Below, one piece after another: positions 1-6,468 of a DNA stretch of 8,326 nucleotides. Source of the DNA: Treponema sp. (GTDB lineage: Bacteria; Spirochaetota; Spirochaetia; Treponematales; Treponemataceae); NCBI GenBank assembly GCA_017613485.1, contig JAGADS010000087.1:1-8326 (forward strand). The letters run 5' to 3'. Under the pieces are notes generated by a model. That model had not been told where the DNA came from and did not search any database. It saw only the letters and a program-made list of their open reading frames with translations. A program made the position numbers and the translations under genes. The stretch's first letter is position 1; each line of letters starts with the position of its first letter.

Positions 1-120
1 ATGAACCAGCGAGACATCCTTATTCTTTTGAACTGAATTATAGATTATAAACGAGCAAAAGATGCCTGTGACAATTATTATCGGGATTATGATTTTGATA
101 AATACTTTGGCTCTTTTCAA
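1..120 (-). CDS. Membrane-anchored hypothetical protein, N-terminal fragment (TTG start)
   Basis: The 5' end of a gene that continues beyond the left edge; 40 codons are visible and open to base 1. I do not recognise the family. The peptide starts MKRAKVFIKIIIPIIIVTGI and carries one hydrophobic segment at about residues 6-27, after basic residues K2, R3, K5 and K9. A polar tail (QKNKD, residues 31-35) follows, as in a signal anchor with an N-in orientation. The TTG start is chosen because AGGAG lies 7 bases upstream, an in-frame TGA lies just before that, and there is no in-frame ATG in the visible part. It is downstream of, and co-directional with, the hypothetical genes at 249-1654 and may share their transcript. 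Its layout (basic start, one membrane helix, charged stretch) resembles the 249-731 product. It could instead be a cleaved secreted protein. Confidence 0.55.
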   Translation of the reverse strand, partial: MKRAKVFIKIIIPIIIVTGIFCSFIIYNSVQKNKDVSLVH

Positions 121-127
121 TTTATTT

Positions 128-132
128 CTCCT
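128..132 (-). promoter_or_regulatory. Ribosome binding site deciding the TTG start at 120
   Basis: On the - strand this reads AGGAG, 7 bases before TTG (120-118). It is the main reason for accepting a rare TTG start here, since no ATG or GTG is available in frame between it and the membrane segment. Confidence 0.5.
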
Positions 133-155
133 GGATCAATTAAAAAAAAATTGTT

Positions 156-209
156 TTATCTATTGTAAAGAATTAATACTCCAAGTCCAATCCTTTTTAA
201 CCATTTCAT
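156..209 (-). CDS. Possible 17-aa small hydrophobic ORF
   Basis: A very short ORF encoding MKWLKRIGLGVLILYNR then TAA. It has a good Shine-Dalgarno AGGAG at 216-220, 6 bases before the ATG. The peptide has basic residues followed by a short hydrophobic run (residues 7-15), like the start of a signal peptide or a tiny membrane peptide. It lies between the gene ending at 249 and the TTG gene starting at 120, in the same orientation. It could be a real small protein, the remnant of a decayed exported-protein gene, or chance in AT-rich DNA. No function can be assigned. Confidence 0.3.
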   Translation of the reverse strand: MKWLKRIGLGVLILYNR

Positions 210-248
210 CAAAAACTCCTTTTCTTTGATAGGGTATATTCAGGTTTT

Positions 249-731
249 TTAATCGAACATACCGATAGCTTTCCCCCATGCATCCAGTTCACGACATCTG
301 CACCTGTATCCACCTTTATACTCATTGTTTTCATAATACACTAAATCAACATTAACTCCAGGTGTTTTACCATTATCTAAAGCAAAGATTATTTCAAAAA
401 CAAAGCCTGTTCCTTCATTCATGTCATATAAATACAATTTATTTTTTGTTAAGGGATGATTGAATCCTCCTATATGAGATACTTCCATCGCATGGCAAAA
501 TTCCTCAAAATGAAAGTCTTGAATGTTTTCTGTTCCTTCTGAAAATTCAAATGGCATATTTTCTAATTTCTCTGAAGTAATCTGTGACCTGTATTCGTTG
601 ACTATTCCATCATATTGACTTCTATTTTTTTCTCTTTTATGGGTATTGTATTCATAAAGAATAATGAAGAAAACCATAGGGAAAAAAATAATGACAAAAT
701 ATTTGCTCGAGTACCAGGATTCTCTACTCAC
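249..731 (-). CDS. Membrane-anchored hypothetical protein
   Basis: A 160-aa protein of unrecognised family. One hydrophobic segment (about residues 11-27, FVIIFFPMVFFIILY) is followed by a basic stretch (THKREKNR). A soluble domain of about 125 residues follows, with a mixed, aromatic-rich composition and a C-terminal RCRCRELD motif containing two cysteines. The topology suggests a signal anchor with the domain outside the cytoplasm. The start is GTG (731-729), supported by GAGGA 7 bases upstream. It is third in a leftward gene run, 29 bases after the stop of the 761-1228 gene. It is clearly AT-rich: two sampled 60-base lines were 32% and 25% GC. Expression is likely from the promoter at 1677-1705. 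Confidence 0.7.
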   Translation of the reverse strand: MSRESWYSSKYFVIIFFPMVFFIILYEYNTHKREKNRSQYDGIVNEYRSQITSEKLENMPFEFSEGTENIQDFHFEEFCHAMEVSHIGGFNHPLTKNKLYLYDMNEGTGFVFEIIFALDNGKTPGVNVDLVYYENNEYKGGYRCRCRELDAWGKAIGMFD

Positions 732-738
732 TTTAAGT

Positions 739-743
739 TCCTC
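739..743 (-). promoter_or_regulatory. Ribosome binding site deciding the GTG start at 731
   Basis: The - strand reads GAGGA, 7 bases before GTG. It supports the GTG as the true start, with the membrane segment placed right at the N-terminus. Confidence 0.55.
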
Positions 744-760
744 ATTCTATTTCCATTATT

Positions 761-1228
761 CTATTCTAAAACCCATCTCCCAACATATCCGCTTACATCT
801 GTTTGGGGATATACGCTTATTGTTTTGCTTGATTTTGATTTTATTGAAAAAACAACATAATCTGATTCCCATTGCTTTTGCGTGTCAAGGTAATTGGCCT
901 GTTTGTCCTGTGGGGTAATACATTTTATCCTGTAGTCACCGGGGATAAGTGACAGGGTGATTTTTTCTCCGCCGTTTAGCGTGATGCCGGTACGGTCGTA
1001 TTTTTCCTCTTCATCCAAGATCTCAAAATCTGATATTATGTAGTCAGAGTAAGCCTGCCATTTTTTGTTTTCCTTTTTTTCAATAATGATGATTGATTCA
1101 ATGGCATTCATGTACCCGTTGTTTTCATTCCGCTGTATCGTAATTGTGCCTGTTTTCTTTGTCTGACTGAATAGCATCGTGGTAAAAACAATCGGGAAAA
1201 GAATGGATAAGACTAACTTTTTTCTCAT
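761..1228 (-). CDS. Secreted hypothetical protein
   Basis: A 155-aa protein with an N-terminal signal peptide: basic MRKK, then a hydrophobic core to about residue 21 (LVLSILFPIVFTTMLFS). There is no lipobox cysteine, so a lipoprotein is unlikely. The mature part looks mostly beta, with alternating strands such as GTITIQ and KITLSLIPGDYRIKC. The 'L-x-PGDYRI' stretch resembles the hairpin of beta-sandwich domains that decorate extracytoplasmic proteins; that fold is inference. The ATG has AGGAG just upstream (minus strand reads AAAGGAGCAATACATG). It lies 15 bases after the DUF4431-like gene and 29 bases before the next, so an operon is likely. Base composition changes within it: the 5' two-thirds is close to the suf genes (one line 47% GC), while the 3' end past about 890 is near 35% GC. 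No function can be assigned. Confidence 0.75.
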   Translation of the reverse strand: MRKKLVLSILFPIVFTTMLFSQTKKTGTITIQRNENNGYMNAIESIIIIEKKENKKWQAYSDYIISDFEILDEEEKYDRTGITLNGGEKITLSLIPGDYRIKCITPQDKQANYLDTQKQWESDYVVFSIKSKSSKTISVYPQTDVSGYVGRWVLE

Positions 1229-1243
1229 GTATTGCTCCTTTAT

Positions 1244-1654
1244 CTATTTTCTGAGCTTTTTGGCAGAATCCACGAAAAAGAGAAGGGGCGTGTGGTGGTG
1301 ACCTGTGTGCCATTCCATTAGTGTTCCGGTAATCTGGTAGCGTGACCCGGCTTCAAGCTTTATTTTGTTTCCGATAATCACAAGCTGCATAGCACTGTCT
1401 AGTTTTATTTCTCCTGTTTTTTCCTCGTCAAACCAGTCAATTAAACTGGCGTCACAGCTTTGGCCATTGTCAGGAATAATCACCCAGTATTTTTCTATTG
1501 CATCATTTTCAGGATCATCTCCGTAGCTCGGCTGGGCATAGGAAGCAAGCTGACCTGTAAGTCCTGTGATTGTCACGCTTTTTGACTTTTCCTGAGCAGA
1601 TATAGCAGAAAATCCAAAGAAAACGGCAAGAAGAATCAAAAGTGCTTTTTTCAT
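1244..1654 (-). CDS. Secreted DUF4431-like protein
   Basis: A 136-aa exported protein. Residues 1-20 are a signal peptide (MKKALLILLAVFFGFSAISA), probably cleaved before Q21. The C-terminal half carries 'YQITGTLMEWHTGHHHTPLL' with HTGHHHT at residues 116-122. This is the hallmark I associate with DUF4431, a domain of unknown function in small bacterial secreted proteins (typical form 'V-x-GTLF-x-AHTGHHHT-x-VLL'). The histidine cluster could bind metal, but that is inference. The ATG at 1654 is preferred to the upstream ATG at 1711. It gives a proper signal peptide and has GGAGGG a few bases upstream, and the longer form would start upstream of the predicted promoter. It is the first gene of the leftward run and divergent from suf. 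Confidence 0.75.
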   Translation of the reverse strand: MKKALLILLAVFFGFSAISAQEKSKSVTITGLTGQLASYAQPSYGDDPENDAIEKYWVIIPDNGQSCDASLIDWFDEEKTGEIKLDSAMQLVIIGNKIKLEAGSRYQITGTLMEWHTGHHHTPLLFFVDSAKKLRK

Positions 1655-1676
1655 ATTTTTCCCTCCATTTCCTTGT

Positions 1677-1705
1677 ATTATAACCCGATTCTGGTGAAAT
1701 TCCAA
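1677..1705 (-). promoter_or_regulatory. Sigma-70-like promoter of the leftward gene run
   Basis: On the - strand, TTGGAA (1705-1700), a 17-base spacer and a perfect TATAAT (1682-1677). The start of transcription would fall near 1670, giving a short leader of about 15 bases that contains the GGAGGG ribosome site of the gene at 1654. Spacing is optimal; the -35 box matches the consensus at 4 of 6 positions. Confidence 0.6.
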
Positions 1706-1747
1706 TATCAAATACTCTCAACTTGAAGGAAGAATTCTTGAAATACA

Positions 1748-1776
1748 TTCCCATTTTATTATTTTTGTGCTATACT
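1748..1776 (+). promoter_or_regulatory. Upstream suf promoter candidate (extended -10)
   Basis: TTCCCA (1748-1753, 4 of 6 to consensus), 17 bases, then TATACT (1771-1776) preceded by TGC, an extended -10 element. Transcription would begin near 1783, upstream of the second promoter and of the inverted repeat at 1811-1831. It is weaker evidence than the downstream promoter. Confidence 0.4.
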
Positions 1777-1777
1777 C

Positions 1778-1806
1778 TTGAAGTCCTTTTATTAAAGTTG
1801 TATAAT
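1778..1806 (+). promoter_or_regulatory. Main suf operon promoter candidate
   Basis: TTGAAG (1778-1783, 4 of 6), a 17-base spacer and a perfect TATAAT (1801-1806). Transcription should start near 1812-1814, inside the inverted repeat at 1811-1831, leaving a leader of about 58 bases before sufC. The layout suits repression by a protein bound over the start site. Confidence 0.6.
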
Positions 1807-1810
1807 GATA

Positions 1811-1831
1811 ACTACCTAGTAGTTTGGTAGT
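1811..1831 (+). promoter_or_regulatory. Candidate operator: inverted repeat at the suf start site
   Basis: A perfect 6-base inverted repeat, ACTACC (1811-1816) and GGTAGT (1826-1831), with a 9-base centre. A second, nested symmetry ACTA-N5-TAGT spans 1811-1823. It sits 4 bases after TATAAT. In many bacteria suf genes are controlled by Rrf2-family iron-sulfur sensors (IscR, SufR) binding dyads at the promoter. The CC-GG spacing here is not that of the E. coli IscR type 2 site, so the regulator is unknown. Confidence 0.4.
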
Positions 1832-1871
1832 AATTCAAAACATAAAACTTGATGCCACACAGGAGTAAAAT

Positions 1872-2711
1872 ATGGCAGAAAACCTGCTTGAGATTCAAGA
1901 TGTAAGTGCTTGTGTCAACGAAAAGACAATACTGCGCGATGTCACATTCAATATAAAACCAGGCGAAATCCATGTCCTTATGGGACCGAACGGAGCCGGA
2001 AAATCTACCCTGGGGAACGTCCTCATGGGAAACCCTGAATATGAGCTGACCAAGGGAAAAATCATTTTTGACGGCAGGGACATCTCAAAGGATGACACTG
2101 ACAAAAGGGCAAAAAGCGGAATGTTCATGACTTTTCAGGACCCGCTTGAGGTGCCGGGAATCAGCCTTGAGTCATTCATACGCACAAGCCTGCAGCAGGT
2201 TACCGGGGAGCGGCCAAAGCTGATTAAGTTCAGGAAAGAGCTTGAGGAGGCAATGGATATACTGAACTTCAAGCATTCCTATGCCGAGCGTGACTTGAAC
2301 GTGGGTTTTTCTGGCGGAGAAAAGAAAAAATCAGAGATACTTCAGCTTTTGATGTTAAAGCCTAAATTCGCAATTCTTGATGAGACAGACTCAGGACTTG
2401 ACATAGATGCCTCGCGTACTGTCAGCAAGGGCATTGAGGAATTCCAGAAGAAAACCGGCGGTTCCCTGTTGATTATAACTCACTCAACCAGAATCCTTGA
2501 AAGCCTTCATGTTGATAAAACACATATTCTGGTAAAGGGCAGGATCGTTAAGGAAGGTGACGCATCTCTTGTCGAGGAGATTAACGCAAAGGGATTTGAT
2601 CCTTTCATCCCGGACGACATCAAGGAACAGGAAAGAAAAGAAAAACTTGCCGCTGCTGCAAAGGCTGCCATGGATGCGGTTAAGTCTGCCGATGTGGGGG
2701 ACTTCAAGTAA
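1872..2711 (+). CDS. sufC: SUF iron-sulfur cluster assembly ATPase SufC
   Basis: The ABC-type ATPase of the cytoplasmic SufBC2D scaffold; it uses ATP to reshape SufB-SufD during cluster assembly. It has no membrane domain. Visible motifs: Walker A GPNGAGKST at 38-46; a Q-loop 'FMTFQDPLEVPG'; the SufC-type signature SGGEKKKSEILQ from S147; Walker B 'FAILDETDSGLDID' with D170 and E171; H-loop His204 (IITHS). SufC usually has about 250 residues; this one has 279. The excess is a charged, alanine-rich tail from about residue 248, probably helical. The ATG at 1872 has AGGAG at 1861-1865, 6 bases upstream. It is first in the operon, and its TAA overlaps the sufB ATG by one base (TAATG). Expression is likely from the tandem promoters at 1748-1806, with possible repression at 1811-1831. 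Confidence 0.97.
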   Translation: MAENLLEIQDVSACVNEKTILRDVTFNIKPGEIHVLMGPNGAGKSTLGNVLMGNPEYELTKGKIIFDGRDISKDDTDKRAKSGMFMTFQDPLEVPGISLESFIRTSLQQVTGERPKLIKFRKELEEAMDILNFKHSYAERDLNVGFSGGEKKKSEILQLLMLKPKFAILDETDSGLDIDASRTVSKGIEEFQKKTGGSLLIITHSTRILESLHVDKTHILVKGRIVKEGDASLVEEINAKGFDPFIPDDIKEQERKEKLAAAAKAAMDAVKSADVGDFK

Positions 2712-4123
2712 TGTCAGAAGAAAAGACACAAGTTGCAGACATAAACAGCTCACGCTATGACTTTAAGTACGAGGAAAGCGACAGGGATTTTTACAAGGTG
2801 GACAAAGGCCTTGACAAGGATCTTGTGCTTAGGATAAGTGAGGAGAAAAATGATCCTGAGTGGGTCAGGGATCTGCGCCTAAAATCTCTTGAAATATTCA
2901 ACGAAAAGAAAAATCCAGACTGGGGACCTGATATCAGCGGTCTTGATGTTCAGCAGATAGTTCATTATGTAAAGCCCAAGACAGAGATGGCTGCCAAATG
3001 GGAGGATGTTCCCCAGGACATAAAGGATACCTTTGAGAAACTCGGTATTCCGGAGGCTGAGCGTCAGAGCCTTGCGGGTGTAGGTGCCCAGTATGACAGT
3101 GAGGTCGTCTATCACAACGTAAAGGAAGAAGTCGAGAAACAGGGTGTCATCTATACCGACATGGAAAGCGCCATAAAAGGTGAATGGGGAGACATGGTAA
3201 GGGAATACTTTATGAAAGTCATCCCTCCTACAGATCATAAGTATGCGGCACTTCACGGTGCAGTGTGGAGCGGAGGAAGCTTTGTCTATGTTCCCAAGGG
3301 TGTTAAGGTATCGGTTCCGCTTCAGTCATATTTCAGGTTGAATGCGGCGGGTGCAGGTCAGTTTGAGCATACGCTTATCATTGTTGATGAGGGTGCTGAC
3401 GTTCATTTTATCGAGGGATGCTCTGCTCCAAAATACAATGTTGCCAACCTTCATGCAGGCTGTGTCGAGCTTGTGGTAAAGAAAAATGCACATCTCCGTT
3501 ACAGTACGATAGAGAACTGGTCCAAGAACATGTATAACCTTAACTCCAAGCGTGCCATAGTTGATGATTACGGCAAGATGGAATGGGTAAGCGGTTCATT
3601 CGGAAGCCATGTATCATATCTTTATCCGACGACTATACTCAAGGGCGATCATTCCCTGTGCGAGTACACGGGCATTACATTCAGCGGAAAGGGACAGGAT
3701 CTTGACACCGGTGCAAAAATGATTCACATCGGAAAATACACTTCAAGCGTAATAAACTCAAAGTCAATATCAAAATCAGGCGGACGAAATACCTTACGAA
3801 GTTCAATTGTCGTGAACAAAGAGGCAAAGCACGCCAAGGTATCTGTAAACTGTGATTCCCTTATGCTTGACGACCAGAGCAATTCCGATACGATTCCTGC
3901 AATGAACATCATGACCGATGACTGTGATGTGGGACATGAGGCAAAAATAGGACGCATATCAAACAAGGCAATCTTCTATCTGATGAGCCGTGGAATAAGC
4001 GAGGATGAGGCCAGGGCAATGATTGTCTCAGGCTTTGCAAATCCGGTAAGGAAAGAGCTTCCTCTTGAATATGCTGTGGAGATGAACAATCTTATCAATC
4101 TTGAAATGAAGGGGACACTATGA
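2711..4123 (+). CDS. sufB: SUF scaffold protein SufB
   Basis: A 470-aa subunit of the SufBC2D scaffold on which new Fe-S clusters are built; the length is normal for the family. The N-terminal segment 'DPEWVRDLRLKSLEIF' and 'WGPDISGLDVQQIVHYVKP' are classic SufB. The beta-helix core runs to about residue 400. It includes the EGCSAP motif (Cys237), matching the invariant EGCTAP cysteine, and 'GHEAKIGRI' with H409 and E410, followed by 'FYLMSRGISEDEARAMIVSGF'. At the place of E. coli Cys405 the sequence reads DDQSNSDT with Ser390, as I recall for Bacillus-type SufB. The start overlaps the sufC stop (TAATG), with GGGGGA about 10 bases upstream. The end overlaps the sufD start, so translation is probably coupled. 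Confidence 0.97.
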   Translation: MSEEKTQVADINSSRYDFKYEESDRDFYKVDKGLDKDLVLRISEEKNDPEWVRDLRLKSLEIFNEKKNPDWGPDISGLDVQQIVHYVKPKTEMAAKWEDVPQDIKDTFEKLGIPEAERQSLAGVGAQYDSEVVYHNVKEEVEKQGVIYTDMESAIKGEWGDMVREYFMKVIPPTDHKYAALHGAVWSGGSFVYVPKGVKVSVPLQSYFRLNAAGAGQFEHTLIIVDEGADVHFIEGCSAPKYNVANLHAGCVELVVKKNAHLRYSTIENWSKNMYNLNSKRAIVDDYGKMEWVSGSFGSHVSYLYPTTILKGDHSLCEYTGITFSGKGQDLDTGAKMIHIGKYTSSVINSKSISKSGGRNTLRSSIVVNKEAKHAKVSVNCDSLMLDDQSNSDTIPAMNIMTDDCDVGHEAKIGRISNKAIFYLMSRGISEDEARAMIVSGFANPVRKELPLEYAVEMNNLINLEMKGTL

Positions 4124-5217
4124 TGGCAACTAAAACTAATCTGGCCGGCAATGTAAATCACTTTCCCTCAATCACATGGCATCACCTTCACATAAACCAC
4201 GGTTATTTTGAGGGGGCCGTAGCAGGTGCAATTCAGGCTGATGTTTCACCTCTTCCCGATGGAATTACACTTGAATCAGTAAACTTCCAGGACTCTTATG
4301 CAGAGCAAAATAAAATCCACACTCAGCTTGGAAAAGATTTTGAGGAAAGCCTTGATAAGCTTGAAAAAGATCTTTGCATAAAAGTCCAGCAGATTAAAGT
4401 TTCTCCTGGAACAAATGCGGATAAACCGGTCAAGATTTCATACGCAGTAAAGGACGGTTCGTTTTCTGCATCAGATACTGTAATCATTGCAGACGAGGGA
4501 AGCTCATCAACTTTCATATTTGATTATGAGGGAGATCCTTCTGCATCCGGCGTTTTCGGAAACAGGATACGCGTTTACTGTGGAGAGAACGCAAGCGTAA
4601 GGCTTGTCACCGTTAACCTTCTTGGCTCAGGAATAGTTCATTACAATGGAATAGGCTCGTCGTTAAAGGATAATGCCCGCCTTGAGATGATTCAGATTGA
4701 GCTTGGAGGAAAGGAAACATTCTCCGGTTCCTACAATACTCTTTCAGGCTATAAGTCAGCAATAAACATGCAGGGTGCGTATCTGTGCGACGGAGATAAA
4801 TCACTTGACATAAACTATGTGTCAGATCAGGAAGGCGTTCAGTCCGAAAGCATGTCAAATTTCAACGGTATACTGCTTGACAATGCAAGGAAAACATGGC
4901 GCGGTACGATTGATTTTCAGCGTGGGGCAAGAGAGGCAAAGGGAGATGAGCAGGAGAATGTCCTTCTTTTGAGTCCTGATGTAGTCAACAAGTCCATGCC
5001 TGTTATTTTGTGCGATGAGGAGAATGTCGAGGGACGTCATGGCGGTTCAATAGGAAAAATCGGAAAGGATGAGCTTCTTTATCTTGAGACAAGGGGAATA
5101 GACGAGCAGACTGCAAGGAAAATGATGGTCAAGAGCCGCATAAACTCAATAGCACGTCATATTCCCGACGAGACCGTCCTTGAAAACATCCACGCTTATC
5201 TGGAGGAACACCTTTAA
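4120..5217 (+). CDS. sufD: SUF scaffold protein SufD
   Basis: A 365-aa partner of SufB in the SufBC2D complex. The N-terminal half diverges, with an amphipathic helical part near residues 55-90. The C-terminal half is the SufBD beta-helix: 'TFSGSYNTLSGYKSAINMQG', 'FNGILLDNARKTWRGTIDFQRGA', and 'EGRHGGSIGKIGKDELLYLETRGID'. The last carries His307 at the place of the conserved SufD histidine (E. coli His360) that helps hold the new cluster. SufD and SufB are paralogues, but this protein lacks the EGC cysteine motif of SufB. It starts with two ATGs (4120 and 4123). The first overlaps the sufB TGA as ATGATG; either fits AGGGG at 4110-4114. It ends in a TAATG overlap with sufS. Confidence 0.95.
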   Translation: MMATKTNLAGNVNHFPSITWHHLHINHGYFEGAVAGAIQADVSPLPDGITLESVNFQDSYAEQNKIHTQLGKDFEESLDKLEKDLCIKVQQIKVSPGTNADKPVKISYAVKDGSFSASDTVIIADEGSSSTFIFDYEGDPSASGVFGNRIRVYCGENASVRLVTVNLLGSGIVHYNGIGSSLKDNARLEMIQIELGGKETFSGSYNTLSGYKSAINMQGAYLCDGDKSLDINYVSDQEGVQSESMSNFNGILLDNARKTWRGTIDFQRGAREAKGDEQENVLLLSPDVVNKSMPVILCDEENVEGRHGGSIGKIGKDELLYLETRGIDEQTARKMMVKSRINSIARHIPDETVLENIHAYLEEHL

Positions 5218-6455
5218 TGTTAAAGAGCGATCTTAGGTCAGATTTTCCGATTTTCAGTGACAGTGAATATCGTGATTTAGTATATTTTGACAATGCGGCA
5301 ACAACCCAGCGTCCTGTTCAGGTAATAAAGGCAATCGAGGATTTTTATTATCATGCCAATGCAAATCCGCTTAGGGGACTTTACGGTCTTTCTGTCAAGG
5401 CAACTGATATGTATCAGGATGCACGGCAGAATGTTGCTGATTTTATCAATGCAAGGGAAAGCCTTGAGGTAATCTTTACAAGAAATGCAAGCGAGAGCCT
5501 TAATCTTGTAGCCTATACATGGGCAATGGAAAACATTGAGGAAGGTGATGAAGTCGTTGTCACGTCAATGGAGCATCACTCAAATTTCCTTCCATGGAAG
5601 ATGGTATGCGAGAAAAAAGGTGCAAAACTTGTCTTTCTTGAATGTGATGAGCACGGAAAAATATCAAAAGAGGAATATGAGTGTAAGATAAACTCCAGGA
5701 CAAAGCTTGTTGCGGTAACACATGTAAGCAATGTTTTTGGAATTACAAATCCTGTAAAGGAAATCACGGCATACGCACACAAAACAGGAAACGGCGGTAA
5801 AGGTGCTGTTGTTGTAATAGACGGTGCCCAGAGTACTCCTCATATTAGAATTGATGTTCAGGATCTTGACGCGGATTTTTTTGCATTCAGCTCACATAAG
5901 CTGTGCGGTCCCATGGGAATTGGTGTACTGTACGGTAAGCAGGCCCTTCTGGAGAACATGCCTCCTTTCCTTCGTGGAGGCGAGATGATTGAGTATGTTA
6001 CACGGGAAGAAGTGACCTATGCAGAGCTTCCTCATAAATTTGAGGCCGGAACTGTAAACGCCGCAGATGCCGCAGGTCTTTCAGCTGCCATTGATTATCT
6101 TAGGGAAATCGGACTTGATGAGATTAAGAAGAACGACGAGAAACTGACTTCACTTTTGATTTCTGGGATGAGGAACATACCAAACGTAAACATAATCGGC
6201 TCAACAGACCCCTCCGAGCATTCAGGGATTGTTACCTTTACGATAGACGGTGTACATCCGCATGACATTGCATCGATTCTTGACAGCGAGAAAATCGCAG
6301 TCAGGGCAGGCCATCATTGTGCACAGCCATTGATGCAGAAACTCGGTGTCGGAAGTACTGCACGTGCAAGCCTCTATTTCTACAATACCGAGAAAGAGGT
6401 AGAGTATTTCCTGGACAGGCTTTCCAAGGTCCGCTCATGGATGGGGTTTAAATAA
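5217..6455 (+). CDS. sufS: Cysteine desulfurase SufS (group II)
   Basis: A PLP enzyme that takes sulfur from L-cysteine, leaving alanine and an enzyme-bound persulfide that feeds the SufBCD scaffold. It is full length at 412 aa (E. coli 406). Visible residues: EHHSNFLPW from residue 119, whose histidine stacks on PLP; D202 in 'VVIDGAQSTPH', facing the pyridine nitrogen; Lys228 in FAFSSHKLCGPMG, the Schiff-base lysine; Cys368 in RAGHHCAQP, the persulfide cysteine with the short-loop context of group II enzymes. The ATG overlaps the sufD TAA (TAATG), and GGAGG lies 10 bases upstream. Last of the four suf genes; no sufU or sufE follows. A different SufS-like enzyme (CsdA) is a formal alternative, but the operon settles it. 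Confidence 0.96.
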   Translation: MLKSDLRSDFPIFSDSEYRDLVYFDNAATTQRPVQVIKAIEDFYYHANANPLRGLYGLSVKATDMYQDARQNVADFINARESLEVIFTRNASESLNLVAYTWAMENIEEGDEVVVTSMEHHSNFLPWKMVCEKKGAKLVFLECDEHGKISKEEYECKINSRTKLVAVTHVSNVFGITNPVKEITAYAHKTGNGGKGAVVVIDGAQSTPHIRIDVQDLDADFFAFSSHKLCGPMGIGVLYGKQALLENMPPFLRGGEMIEYVTREEVTYAELPHKFEAGTVNAADAAGLSAAIDYLREIGLDEIKKNDEKLTSLLISGMRNIPNVNIIGSTDPSEHSGIVTFTIDGVHPHDIASILDSEKIAVRAGHHCAQPLMQKLGVGSTARASLYFYNTEKEVEYFLDRLSKVRSWMGFK

Positions 6456-6468
6456 AAACAAATCTTAC

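Noticed and set aside
3..50. A + strand reading frame ending EPARHPYSFELNYRL then stop, which could be the C-terminus of an upstream gene with a beta-barrel-like ending.
   Set aside because: Only 15 codons are visible, and the opposite strand has a start codon with ribosome site and a sensible membrane helix over the same bases.
137..153. CAATT and AATTG around an A-tract, resembling a small hairpin or terminator.
   Set aside because: The stem is only 5 A/T-rich pairs with the tract inside the loop, so it would not form a stable terminator.
615..918. Two overlapping + strand ORFs of 81 and 84 codons.
   Set aside because: They run antisense to the better supported leftward genes, lack ribosome sites and have no recognisable protein features.
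1655..1711. Longer start (ATG at 1711) for the DUF4431-like gene.
   Set aside because: It would hide the signal peptide behind 19 residues and lie upstream of the predicted promoter; ATG at 1654 has the GGAGGG site.
1832..1871. Riboswitch or structured leader in the suf 5' region.
   Set aside because: About 58 bases, A-rich, with no conserved riboswitch core or strong stems visible beyond the dyad at 1811-1831.
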